Origin: Acidobacteriaceae bacterium
GTDB lineage: Bacteria > Acidobacteriota > Terriglobia > Terriglobales > Acidobacteriaceae
Assembly (NCBI GenBank): GCA_030042915.1
Contig: JASHYS010000484.1
Location: 1 to 9,538, forward strand
DNA length: 9,538 nucleotides
Direction: 5' to 3'
The notes below the pieces were generated by a model. The model searched no databases, had not been told where the DNA came from, and was given only the letters and a program-made list of their open reading frames with translations. This document shows positions 1 through 6,397 of this stretch, piece after piece (position 1 is the first letter of the stretch; each line of letters begins with the position of its first letter). A program made the position numbers and the translations under genes.

Positions 1-804
1 CAGTTGCGCGTGCGCGAAACTTACGGTGGCGTCTCGGCTGGCGACTTTGATTTCATGGCAGGGCGGAAGATGCTGCTCTGGGGCACGGGATACGCGTTCA
101 CCGCCGCGGGCGTGCTCGATCCGCCGCGTATGCCCACCAACCCAACTGACCGGCTGAACATCAACGAAGGCCGCGACATGGTCAAGGCCGACTGGGTGCG
201 CGGTTCCCAGGCTATCTCGGCCGCCTGGTCCACAGCGGCGCTGGCCCCGGCGGGATCGAATCTGCACGACACCACCGCAGTACGGTATAACGTTCTCGTG
301 CATGGATTCGATACAGCGCTGATTGCCGGTCATGATCGCGGCGGAGATTCCTTTAGCGGATTCACTTTCACGCGCGTCGTGGGCCAGGCGTGGGAAGTGC
401 ACGGCGAGGGCATGTGGCGCAAGCAGGCCGCGGCGTTGCTGGGCGCCAAATATACCTTCGCGGGCGTCACGTGCATCGGCGAATTTTACACGCCGCCCAA
501 CATCGCTGCCTATCGCGATCCGGGCGTCTCTCCGCTGGCCGGCCGTCAGCATTATGCCTTTTTCGACGCCGGCAAGGCGCGCCTTCGCGAGCGGCCAGGC
601 TGGAAGCAGTGGGGCGTTTCGGGCGCGATTGTGACCAATCTCAACGACCACAGTTACACCGGTGTCTTCGACGCCAGCCGCTGGTTCGGCAATCACTTTT
701 CCGCTTATGTTCACCTCGAAGCTCCGCATGGAAGCAAGACGTCGGAGTACGGCTCGGCGCCGTATTCCACGGCCACGTCTCTGGGGGTTCGCTTTCAGCT
801 ATGA
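1..804 (+). CDS. Outer-membrane beta-barrel-like protein, C-terminal part (5' end outside window)
   Basis: The reading frame is open from base 1 and stops with TGA at 802-804, so these 267 residues are the C-terminal part of a larger protein; the TTG at base 4 is unlikely to be the true start. The chain has short alternating polar/hydrophobic stretches rich in Gly, Tyr, Trp and Phe, with no long hydrophobic helix, which fits beta strands of an outer-membrane barrel. It ends in SLGVRFQL, where hydrophobic residues alternate as in a terminal barrel strand, although the last residue is Leu rather than the usual Phe. A segment near the start (RKMLLWGTGYAF, then DPPRMPTNPTDRLN) looks like a conserved loop of porin-like proteins, but I cannot name the family. 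Its stop overlaps the start of the kinase gene by 4 bases (ATGA), implying co-transcription and translational coupling. A secreted or periplasmic beta-rich protein is the main alternative. Confidence 0.7.
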   Translation, partial: QLRVRETYGGVSAGDFDFMAGRKMLLWGTGYAFTAAGVLDPPRMPTNPTDRLNINEGRDMVKADWVRGSQAISAAWSTAALAPAGSNLHDTTAVRYNVLVHGFDTALIAGHDRGGDSFSGFTFTRVVGQAWEVHGEGMWRKQAAALLGAKYTFAGVTCIGEFYTPPNIAAYRDPGVSPLAGRQHYAFFDAGKARLRERPGWKQWGVSGAIVTNLNDHSYTGVFDASRWFGNHFSAYVHLEAPHGSKTSEYGSAPYSTATSLGVRFQL

Positions 805-1916
805 AGCAGGACGCGATGCCAACCGAAGCGGAGCTCTCTGCCCCTAGCAGCAGCAAACCGCGATTTGCCGCTATGGTTTTGCGGATTCTGTGGATCATTC
901 CGGCGGTTGCTCTCCTTTGCTTGGTGATTTTCCTGACCAGCGGCCGCACCCGGCTGTCTGAAAGCGTCATCGAGTTCGAAGTCATTTTCGTATACTCCGC
1001 GCTCATCGCTCCGTCTTCTGCGGTCCTTTGCACCTGGATCGGTCGTCGCTATTCCGGCCGGCATCCACGCCTCGTCGTCTTGCTTTACGCGATCGCCCTC
1101 TTGGGCACGGCCACGGCAGGAACTTTTGCGGGAGCGCTGGTGCTCGAGTGGATCGGCATCGTGGGGCGAGGCAGATATTGGGATGCATTTTGGGGATCAT
1201 GGTTCTTCAGCCTCGTCATCACTCTGCTCGTCGGTCTCAGCTTCAGCGCGTTCGAAACCATGCGCTATAAGCTGCAGGCGGCAACTCTGGAAGCGCGCAC
1301 GCGGCAAATGGAGCAGGAGCGCGCCTACAAGCTGCTCGCCGAAGCGCGCCTTTCCTCTCTCGAGTCCAGCATCCATCCCCACTTTCTCTTCAACACTCTT
1401 AACTCCATCGCCGCGCTTATTCCCAGGGACCCCGCGCGCGCCGAGGATACAGTGGGCAAACTAGCTTCGCTGCTGCGTTTTTCGCTGAATGCGCAACACA
1501 ATGGGCTGGTGCCGCTGGAGCAGGAGCTGAAGGTGACTCGCGACTATCTTGATATCGAGGCGACACGCTTCGGCGAGCGCTTGCGCTACGAGATTCGCGT
1601 CCCCGCCTCGCTTTATTCTGTCAAGGTTCCTGCATTATCGTTGCAGATATTGGCTGAGAATGCCGTGAAGCACGTAGCGGCACAACGGACGGCCGGTGCG
1701 TTCATTCAAGTTTCCGGGTTGAGGGAAGGGAACGGCATTCATCTCGAAGTTGCCGACGATGGTCCGGGCTTTTCGATGAGCGCTGTTGCGCCTGGGCATG
1801 GGCTCGGCAATCTGGTTGCGCGTCTTGATCTGCTATTCGGCGGCGAAGGCCGCCTGGACGTGGCGCGCGAGCAGGAGAAGACAAGGGTCCGCATCTCCTT
1901 TCCCTTGGAGTCGTGA
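801..1916 (+). CDS. LytS-type membrane sensor histidine kinase
   Basis: A 371-residue sensor kinase of the LytS/YehU type (His_kinase PF06580 plus HATPase_c), expected to phosphorylate the response regulator encoded next. About four membrane helices lie near residues 28-47, 60-80, 90-114 and 133-153, followed by a short coiled-coil-like linker (about 155-188) with no PAS or large extracytoplasmic domain. The phosphoacceptor motif PHFLFNTLNSI starts at residue 193, so the phosphorylated residue should be His194. The ATP-binding domain shows the N box (E286, N287), DDGPGF at 319-324 and GHGLGN at 332-337. The Gln usually four residues before the catalytic His is Ser190 here. ATG at 801 was chosen because it overlaps the previous stop as ATGA and gives a short cytoplasmic N terminus; the same frame stays open upstream to 390, but that part is a shadow of the barrel gene. 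With so little outside the membrane, it may sense a membrane state or a small ligand. The ligand is unknown. Confidence 0.93.
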   Translation: MKQDAMPTEAELSAPSSSKPRFAAMVLRILWIIPAVALLCLVIFLTSGRTRLSESVIEFEVIFVYSALIAPSSAVLCTWIGRRYSGRHPRLVVLLYAIALLGTATAGTFAGALVLEWIGIVGRGRYWDAFWGSWFFSLVITLLVGLSFSAFETMRYKLQAATLEARTRQMEQERAYKLLAEARLSSLESSIHPHFLFNTLNSIAALIPRDPARAEDTVGKLASLLRFSLNAQHNGLVPLEQELKVTRDYLDIEATRFGERLRYEIRVPASLYSVKVPALSLQILAENAVKHVAAQRTAGAFIQVSGLREGNGIHLEVADDGPGFSMSAVAPGHGLGNLVARLDLLFGGEGRLDVAREQEKTRVRISFPLES

Positions 1917-2714
1917 GTGGATATGGAAGCTGCTCCACTGCGCGCCTTTCTCGTGGACGACGAACCGCTCGCCATTGAGCGGCTTTCGCGCCTGCTGGCC
2001 AGGCACAGTTCGCTCCGCGTTATCGGGAGCGCGACCGATCCGCAAAAGGCCGTTGACCTTCTGAACGCTGGGAACGAGATCGACGTTCTCTTCCTCGACA
2101 TTCAGATGCCGGGCATGAACGGCTTCGAGCTGCTCTCGCGTCTTTCCGTCCAGCCCTTTGTCATCTTCACCACGGCTTACGATCAATACGCGCTGCGCGC
2201 CTTTGAAGTGAATTCCATCGACTACCTGCTTAAACCCATCGAGGCGGAGCAACTCGAGCGCGCGCTCGCCAAGCTGGGCCGCGTGCGGCCGGTCGCTAAA
2301 CCCGACTGGCAGCAGAACCCGGAATTGCCGGCGGTTTTGAAGGAACTGGCCTCGTCGCTTCTCGCTCAAAGGACCGCCTATACCAATCGCGTTGCTTCCC
2401 GAGTCGGCGACCGCATTTCGTTTCTCGATCTCAACGCCATCACTCATTTCGTGGCGCGCGACAAGCTCACCTATGCCGTGGCCAACGGCCGCGAGCATTG
2501 CGTCGACCAGACCATTACCGATCTCGAAAGCAAGCTGGACCCGGCAAAATTCCTGCGCATTCACCGCGCCATCCTGCTCAATCTCGACTGGGTCAGGCAG
2601 GCGAATGTCTTTTTCGCCGGCAAAGTCACCATCCAGCTCAAAGACGAGCGTGGCACGCGGTTGCCCGTGGCGCGCGACCGGCTGCGTTCAGTCAGGTCGC
2701 GGTTGGAGTTCTGA
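1917..2714 (+). CDS. LytTR-family response regulator
   Basis: A 265-residue DNA-binding response regulator, the likely partner of the adjacent LytS-type kinase. The receiver domain (about residues 7-125) has the acidic pair D14/D15, the phosphoacceptor D61 in LFLDIQMPGMNG, T85/T86 in FTTAYD and K106 in LLKPI, so all receiver signature residues are present. After a linker, a LytTR DNA-binding domain (about 155-263) carries the family motif FLRIHRAILLNLDWV from residue 212. LytTR proteins bind direct repeats in promoters through a beta-sheet fold rather than a helix-turn-helix. The GTG start at 1917 directly follows the kinase TGA (1914-1916) and has GGAG at 1907-1910, six bases upstream; ATG at 1923 is the alternative and would remove two residues. 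The zero-base spacing indicates coupled translation and stoichiometric production with the kinase. Targets are not visible; the barrel protein gene in the same operon is a reasonable candidate. Confidence 0.94.
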   Translation: MDMEAAPLRAFLVDDEPLAIERLSRLLARHSSLRVIGSATDPQKAVDLLNAGNEIDVLFLDIQMPGMNGFELLSRLSVQPFVIFTTAYDQYALRAFEVNSIDYLLKPIEAEQLERALAKLGRVRPVAKPDWQQNPELPAVLKELASSLLAQRTAYTNRVASRVGDRISFLDLNAITHFVARDKLTYAVANGREHCVDQTITDLESKLDPAKFLRIHRAILLNLDWVRQANVFFAGKVTIQLKDERGTRLPVARDRLRSVRSRLEF

Positions 2715-2721
2715 GTACAGG

Positions 2722-3957
2722 CTATTTCGTCGGGTCAGCGACGCGGCCGAGAAACAGAATGCTCCCGGTGCGCTTGTCGAGAAGCAGAAAGACGAAAGGA
2801 TGGTCGGCGCGGAATTCGATGGGCGGTGGCTCGTAGCGCATGGCTGTTGCGGTCATAACGATGGACGTGGCCGCCGCGGCCTCGGTACCTTGCTCGTCCA
2901 CGTCGATAAAAGCCTTGTGAATGGCCGCGGAGATGGTGAAGTCGGGCTTACCGTCGATGCCTGAGAAATCAGCGGCATTGCTGAAGGCCTTCGGCATGCC
3001 CATCGCGCTCAGCGCGCCCGAGAGTTCCAACTGTTGGGTCGTGGTGAAGCGCGGCAGCGTGACGGCGACATTGTCCTGCGGCGCGAGCTTGGCAATCCAT
3101 CCGGCGGCGGCCGCAGCGGTAAACGACTTCTCGAACGCTGCCAGGCCCTCCACATCCTTGGGCAGGAAAACGATCATCGCCACGTTGCCGCCCGCGTAAG
3201 GCAACTCGAGCACCTGAAACGTTCCGCCGTCGTAGTAATCGTAGCCGCCGAGGCGATGCATCAGCGGAGCCATGACAAACTGCGTCGACGAAATGTGGAA
3301 CTGGTCTTGTTCCGTCGCTTCCTTTTTGAACGGATCGCTCCAGGTGCCTTTGAAATAGATGGCGTTGGTAAGCACCAGGCGCGTGGTGGGATTGAGCACG
3401 CCGGGGCCGATCAGGTCCTTGATCTTCTGGTTGGTCTGCTTCCCCACCCACTGGTTGATGGTGGTGCGCACACCATCGGGCGAGGTTTTGAAATCGACCG
3501 GCTGGAAAACGCTACCGTAATTCGACTGAATGAGATTGAGATACGCCGGAAGAAAGTTCGTGCCTTTTTGCGCCCAGAGCGCGTCCGCGAGGTCCAGTTC
3601 GTAGTCCTTGTGGTGTGCGTTGAGGCCGGTGAACAAGTTGCCCAGCGCCGGATGCAGTTGCGCGGGCGGTAGCGAGAAGTGAAAGACCCCGGCCATTTCC
3701 TTGGCTGTTTCGCCCTGCGCGCCGGCGTAGGCCAGCGCAAACGTCATGGAGATGCTTTCGGGCGAGAAGAAGAGATTTCCCGGTTGCGAACGCAACTGCT
3801 TGTAGAGATCGACGGCGAAAGCATTGCTGCCTTTGACGGCGGTAATCTCGTTGGGTGTGGGGGCGGGCGCGGTGGTCGGCTTGGCGGCGTGCGTTTGCGC
3901 GGCCACGGCAACACTGCCGCTGAGAACCGGGAGAAGCGCGTAAAGCAAGGCTTTCAT
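2722..3957 (-). CDS. Exported serpin (serine protease inhibitor)
   Basis: A 411-residue serpin, an inhibitor that traps proteases by cleavage of an exposed loop followed by a large conformational change. Residues 1 to about 24 form a signal peptide (hydrophobic core LLYALLPVLSGSVAVAA), followed by a Pro/Thr/Ala linker (about 25-38), so it should act in the periplasm, at the surface or outside. Serpin landmarks are NLFFSPESISM from 61, LTNAIYFKGTW from 196, the inhibitory hinge DEQGTEAAAAT at 354-364 and the C-terminal signature ADHPFVFLLLD from 385. The small-residue hinge (T358, A360-A363) is that of an inhibitory serpin rather than a non-inhibitory one. Counting from E355 as P17 puts P1 at T371 and P1' at A372, but the loop's distal side is longer than in antitrypsin, so P1 could shift by a few residues, for example to M373 or R374. 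The gene lies 48 bases after efp on the same strand with its own strong Shine-Dalgarno. Its target protease is unknown. Confidence 0.95.
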   Translation of the reverse strand: MKALLYALLPVLSGSVAVAAQTHAAKPTTAPAPTPNEITAVKGSNAFAVDLYKQLRSQPGNLFFSPESISMTFALAYAGAQGETAKEMAGVFHFSLPPAQLHPALGNLFTGLNAHHKDYELDLADALWAQKGTNFLPAYLNLIQSNYGSVFQPVDFKTSPDGVRTTINQWVGKQTNQKIKDLIGPGVLNPTTRLVLTNAIYFKGTWSDPFKKEATEQDQFHISSTQFVMAPLMHRLGGYDYYDGGTFQVLELPYAGGNVAMIVFLPKDVEGLAAFEKSFTAAAAAGWIAKLAPQDNVAVTLPRFTTTQQLELSGALSAMGMPKAFSNAADFSGIDGKPDFTISAAIHKAFIDVDEQGTEAAAATSIVMTATAMRYEPPPIEFRADHPFVFLLLDKRTGSILFLGRVADPTK

Positions 3958-3962
3958 CGAAC

Positions 3963-3969
3963 CCTCCTT
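3963..3969 (-). promoter_or_regulatory. Shine-Dalgarno site of the serpin gene
   Basis: On the minus strand this reads AAGGAGG, a near-perfect anti-16S match, five bases before the ATG at 3957. It fixes the serpin start and is the strongest ribosome binding site I see in the window. It suggests the serpin is translated independently of efp even if the two share a transcript. Confidence 0.8.
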
Positions 3970-4005
3970 TGCTGGCCGCGGGTGGCACCGATGCCCCTGC
4001 CGGTT

Positions 4006-4566
4006 TTACGCGCGGCTCAGATAGGCGCCTTCGCTGGTATCGACGCGAATCTTTTCACCCTCATTGATGAATGGCGGCACCTGAACGACCAAACCGGTCT
4101 CAGTCTTTGCCGGCTTGGTTACGGAAGATGCGGTGGCAGATTTGAGGCCGGGTTCGGTCTCAACCACCGTGAGTTCCACAAAGCTGGGCAATTCGATGCC
4201 CACGGCCTGACCGTCGTGGTAGCTCACGCGGATCTGCAGGTTGGCTGTCAGATATTCCACTGCATCGCCCAGCGTGTCGGCTTTCAGCACGGTTTGCTCG
4301 TAGTCCACGGGATTCATGAAGTAGTAATCGTCGCCATCGGCGTACAGAAATTCCATGGGTGTTTCGTCCACAACGACCTTTTCAATGGCGTCGGCAGAGC
4401 GGAAGCGGTGCTCGAACATGGCGCCGGATTTCAGGTTGCGCAGCTTGGCCTGAATGAAGGCGCGAAGATTACCGGGCGTGCGATGCTCGACCTTGAAAAC
4501 CAGGTGCAGCTGGTCGTTGTGCTTGATGATCATGCCCGGACGTAATTGCGTGGCGGGAATCGCCAT
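4006..4566 (-). CDS. efp: Elongation factor P
   Basis: A 186-residue elongation factor P, which binds between the P and E sites of stalled ribosomes and promotes peptide bond formation at polyproline stretches. The length is normal (E. coli about 188) and all three domains are present: KOW-like domain I (about 1-62), OB domain II (about 66-128) and the C-terminal OB domain III (about 130-186) with VQVPPFINEGEKIRVDT and the typical end EGAYLSRA. In domain I the loop that reaches the P-site tRNA reads HRTPGNLRAF, so the tip residue, equivalent to modified Lys34 of E. coli EF-P, is Asn33. That excludes the known lysine and arginine tip modifications at this site. No modification enzyme gene (epmA, epmB, earP) is in the window. 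Start is the ATG at 4566 with AAGGAG 11 bases upstream. The serpin gene follows after 48 bases and may be co-transcribed. Confidence 0.97.
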   Translation of the reverse strand: MAIPATQLRPGMIIKHNDQLHLVFKVEHRTPGNLRAFIQAKLRNLKSGAMFEHRFRSADAIEKVVVDETPMEFLYADGDDYYFMNPVDYEQTVLKADTLGDAVEYLTANLQIRVSYHDGQAVGIELPSFVELTVVETEPGLKSATASSVTKPAKTETGLVVQVPPFINEGEKIRVDTSEGAYLSRA

Positions 4567-4577
4567 AAGTGGTGCAG

Positions 4578-4583
4578 CTCCTT
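4578..4583 (-). promoter_or_regulatory. Shine-Dalgarno site of efp
   Basis: The minus strand reads AAGGAG, eleven bases before the efp ATG at 4566. The spacing is slightly long but the match is good, and no other in-frame start nearby competes. Confidence 0.6.
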
Positions 4584-4636
4584 AGAGAATATGATGCGCG
4601 CAATGCGCAATGAAATTTGGCAGTGGCCTACTATCG

Positions 4637-4666
4637 ATTGTAGCGCGGCCGGAAGGGCCCGCGAAA
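4637..4666 (-). promoter_or_regulatory. Possible sigma70-type promoter for efp
   Basis: On the minus strand TACAAT (4637-4642) matches the -10 consensus at five of six positions. With an 18-base spacer, a poor -35 candidate TTTCGC lies at 4661-4666. It is about 70 bases upstream of the efp ATG, a plausible leader length. The -10 is convincing only by itself; the -35 is weak, so this is a suggestion. Confidence 0.35.
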
Positions 4667-4770
4667 AGGCAGGTGCGTGCTCGCAAATCATGACTGCGCC
4701 GTGCGGGAAGCAGGTTGTCGAGCTTGGGGGCGTGCGGAGATGAGGTGGAAAGGAACCGCGGCGAAGGCAA

Positions 4771-4788
4771 TATAGAATATGGATATTC
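4771..4788 (+). promoter_or_regulatory. AT-rich inverted repeat, possible operator/promoter of ugd
   Basis: GAATAT and ATATTC form perfect 6-base arms around a GG centre (4775-4788), in an otherwise GC-rich spacer, about 113 bases before the ugd start. The adjoining TATAGAAT (4771-4778) resembles a -10 element, but the -35 candidates upstream (TGGAAA at 4746-4751, GGAAC at 4752-4756) fit poorly. The overlap of an inverted repeat with a -10-like box is what a repressor operator would look like; no regulator is identifiable. Confidence 0.35.
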
Positions 4789-4901
4789 CGTCGATTGGCT
4801 GGATCGATCCCCGCTCCGCCGTTGCGCCGAAAAAACCGCCAAAGGCCGGCCGGCGCGTGGGATGACTCAGCAAAGAATCGCAAGGGAGCCGGCACCAGCG
4901 C

Positions 4902-6317
4902 ATGTCCAATTCAGTATCTATCTGTGTGATCGGGTCAGGCTACGTGGGACTCGTAGCCGCGGCGTGTTTTGCCGATATGGGCCACACCGTCGTCTGCGTC
5001 GACAACGACGAAGCCAGGGTTAAGCTGCTGCGCGAAGGCAGCGTGCCGATTTTTGAGGCGCACCTGCCTGAGTTGCTCGCCCAGCACCGCGGAAAGGGCG
5101 TCACGTTCACCAGCAATCTGGGCCAGGCCGTGGAGAAGAGCGAGGCAGTGTTCATCGCTGTGGGCACGCCGCAAGGCGACAGCGGTGCGGCCGACTTGTC
5201 GTATGTTGAAGCCGTGGTGGCCGAAATTGCGCGCACCATTACCAGCTACAAGGTGATCGTAGAAAAGAGCACGGTTCCGGTGTACACCAACGACTGGATC
5301 CGCCGGGTGCTGCACCGCCATGGCGTGGATGCAGACGTGTTCGACGTGGTTTCAAATCCGGAGTTCCTGCGCGAAGGCACCGCGGTGACCGATTTTCTGC
5401 ATCCTGATCGCATTGTGATCGGCGCCGGCAACGAGCGGTCAGCCAATGTACTGCGCCGCATTTATGAGCCGCTCACCAGCGGCAGTTATTACTCGCGTCA
5501 GGGCGCTTTGCCGGGAGCCTGCAGCGCCTCGCATCCGGCGCGGTTGGTGGTGACCTCGGCGCAAAGCGCGGAGATTATCAAGCACGCGTCGAATGCGTTT
5601 CTGGCGATGAAGATCTCGTTCATCAATGCCGTGGCCAACCTGGCCGAGGCGGTGGATGCGGACATTGAAGACATTGCTGCGGGCATGGGTCTCGACAGCC
5701 GCATCGGTCCGAAGTTTCTGCACGCGGGGCTGGGCTATGGGGGATCGTGCTTTCCCAAGGACGTGGCCGCTTTCAAGTGGGTCGCCCAGGAGCGCGGCGT
5801 AAATTTTCAGCTGCTCGAAGAAGTCTGCAAGATCAACGAGACGCAAAAGGAAGTTTTCTTCAACAAGGTGCGTGCGGCCCTGTGGACGCTGCGCGGCAAG
5901 CGGCTGGCGGCGCTGGGACTGGCGTTCAAGCGCGACACCGACGACGTGCGCGAGTCGCCGGCAGTGAACATGATCAGAAAGCTGCTGGATGCGGGATCCA
6001 TCGTGACGGCGTACGATCCGGCGGCCATGGAGCGCGCCAGGGAAATCCTGCCGCCAGCGCAGAATATGAAATACGCGCGCGACTTGTATGAGGCTGCGCA
6101 AAACGCCGACGCCGTGCTGATCCTGACCGATTGGAAGGAGTTTGCCGACATGGATCTGCCGCGTCTTAACCGGGCCATGCGCTTCCCCATCGTGATCGAC
6201 GGAAGGAATCTGTATAAACCTGAGGAAATGCAGAATCACGGATTCACCTACGTGAGCGTGGGACGCCCCGCCACCTACCAGGCGCAGGAAGGCAAGCCGC
6301 GCAAGACAGGAACCTAG
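4902..6317 (+). CDS. ugd: UDP-glucose 6-dehydrogenase
   Basis: A 471-residue cytoplasmic enzyme that oxidises UDP-glucose to UDP-glucuronate with two NAD+ in two steps through a thioester intermediate. The N-terminal Rossmann fold has GSGYVG at 11-16, with D34 after the second strand for NAD binding. The active site shows T124 in EKSTVPV, NPEFLREG at 152-159, K227 and N231 in EIIKHASNAFLA, and the nucleophile C283 with K286 and D287 in GYGGSCFPKD. The C-terminal UDP-binding domain has GLAFKRDTDDVRESP from 339. Length is slightly above the usual 430-450 residues, partly through a longer loop at about 192-218 before the catalytic Lys and a short C-terminal tail. ATG at 4902 gives the expected N terminus; its ribosome site (AAGGGAG at 4882-4888) is distant and weak. 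The next gene uses its product. The family also includes UDP-mannuronate and related dehydrogenases, but the neighbour favours UDP-glucose. Confidence 0.95.
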   Translation: MSNSVSICVIGSGYVGLVAAACFADMGHTVVCVDNDEARVKLLREGSVPIFEAHLPELLAQHRGKGVTFTSNLGQAVEKSEAVFIAVGTPQGDSGAADLSYVEAVVAEIARTITSYKVIVEKSTVPVYTNDWIRRVLHRHGVDADVFDVVSNPEFLREGTAVTDFLHPDRIVIGAGNERSANVLRRIYEPLTSGSYYSRQGALPGACSASHPARLVVTSAQSAEIIKHASNAFLAMKISFINAVANLAEAVDADIEDIAAGMGLDSRIGPKFLHAGLGYGGSCFPKDVAAFKWVAQERGVNFQLLEEVCKINETQKEVFFNKVRAALWTLRGKRLAALGLAFKRDTDDVRESPAVNMIRKLLDAGSIVTAYDPAAMERAREILPPAQNMKYARDLYEAAQNADAVLILTDWKEFADMDLPRLNRAMRFPIVIDGRNLYKPEEMQNHGFTYVSVGRPATYQAQEGKPRKTGT

Positions 6318-6342
6318 GGCAGGGAACTGGGAACAGCCTGCC
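6318..6342 (+). repeat. Short inverted repeat after ugd
   Basis: GGCAGG (6318-6323) and CCTGCC (6337-6342) are perfect 6-base arms around a 13-base loop, starting directly after the ugd stop. No T tract follows, so it is a poor terminator; it could be a 3'-end stabilising hairpin within the ugd-decarboxylase transcript. The loop also holds a small direct repeat (GGGAAC twice). Confidence 0.35.
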
Positions 6343-6397
6343 GGCGTGCGAAGCGATGACCACCGACCACTGACTTCTGGAGAATTGAACTTTAACC

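Larger units (their letters stand above)
4567..4901. other. Divergent intergenic region between efp and ugd
   Basis: A 335-base spacer between two divergent genes. The short open frames that cross it (for example on the plus strand from 4715 and on the minus strand between 4530 and 4909) have no recognisable protein features and overlap the real starts, so I treat it as non-coding. It should contain the promoters of both flanking genes. Visible items are the TACAAT box for efp, an AT-rich island with an inverted repeat near 4771-4788 on the ugd side, and GC-rich self-complementary patches near 4643-4660 and 4847-4855. I see no riboswitch that I can name. Confidence 0.6.

Noticed and set aside
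390..800. Upstream extension of the kinase reading frame to an ATG at 390
   Set aside because: It overlaps the whole end of the barrel-like gene, and the translated extension is Arg/Ser-rich shadow sequence with no domain. The ATGA at 801-804 gives a natural start.
1833..2564. Minus-strand ORF of 243 codons across the LytTR regulator
   Set aside because: The plus strand has complete receiver and LytTR domains in this interval; the antisense frame shows no recognisable motifs.
3034..3672. Plus-strand ORF of 212 codons across the serpin gene
   Set aside because: The minus strand encodes a full-length serpin with all family motifs; this frame is a GC-rich shadow.
3679..4545. Plus-strand ORF of 288 codons spanning the serpin and efp genes
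   Set aside because: It crosses two well-supported minus-strand genes and their spacer; it is a shadow of efp codons.
4567..4901. Small protein genes in the efp-ugd spacer
   Set aside because: The short open frames on both strands have no recognisable features, poor ribosome sites, and run into the real gene starts.
5439..6239. Minus-strand ORF of 266 codons across ugd
   Set aside because: Antisense to the catalytic and UDP-binding regions of a complete dehydrogenase; no family features.
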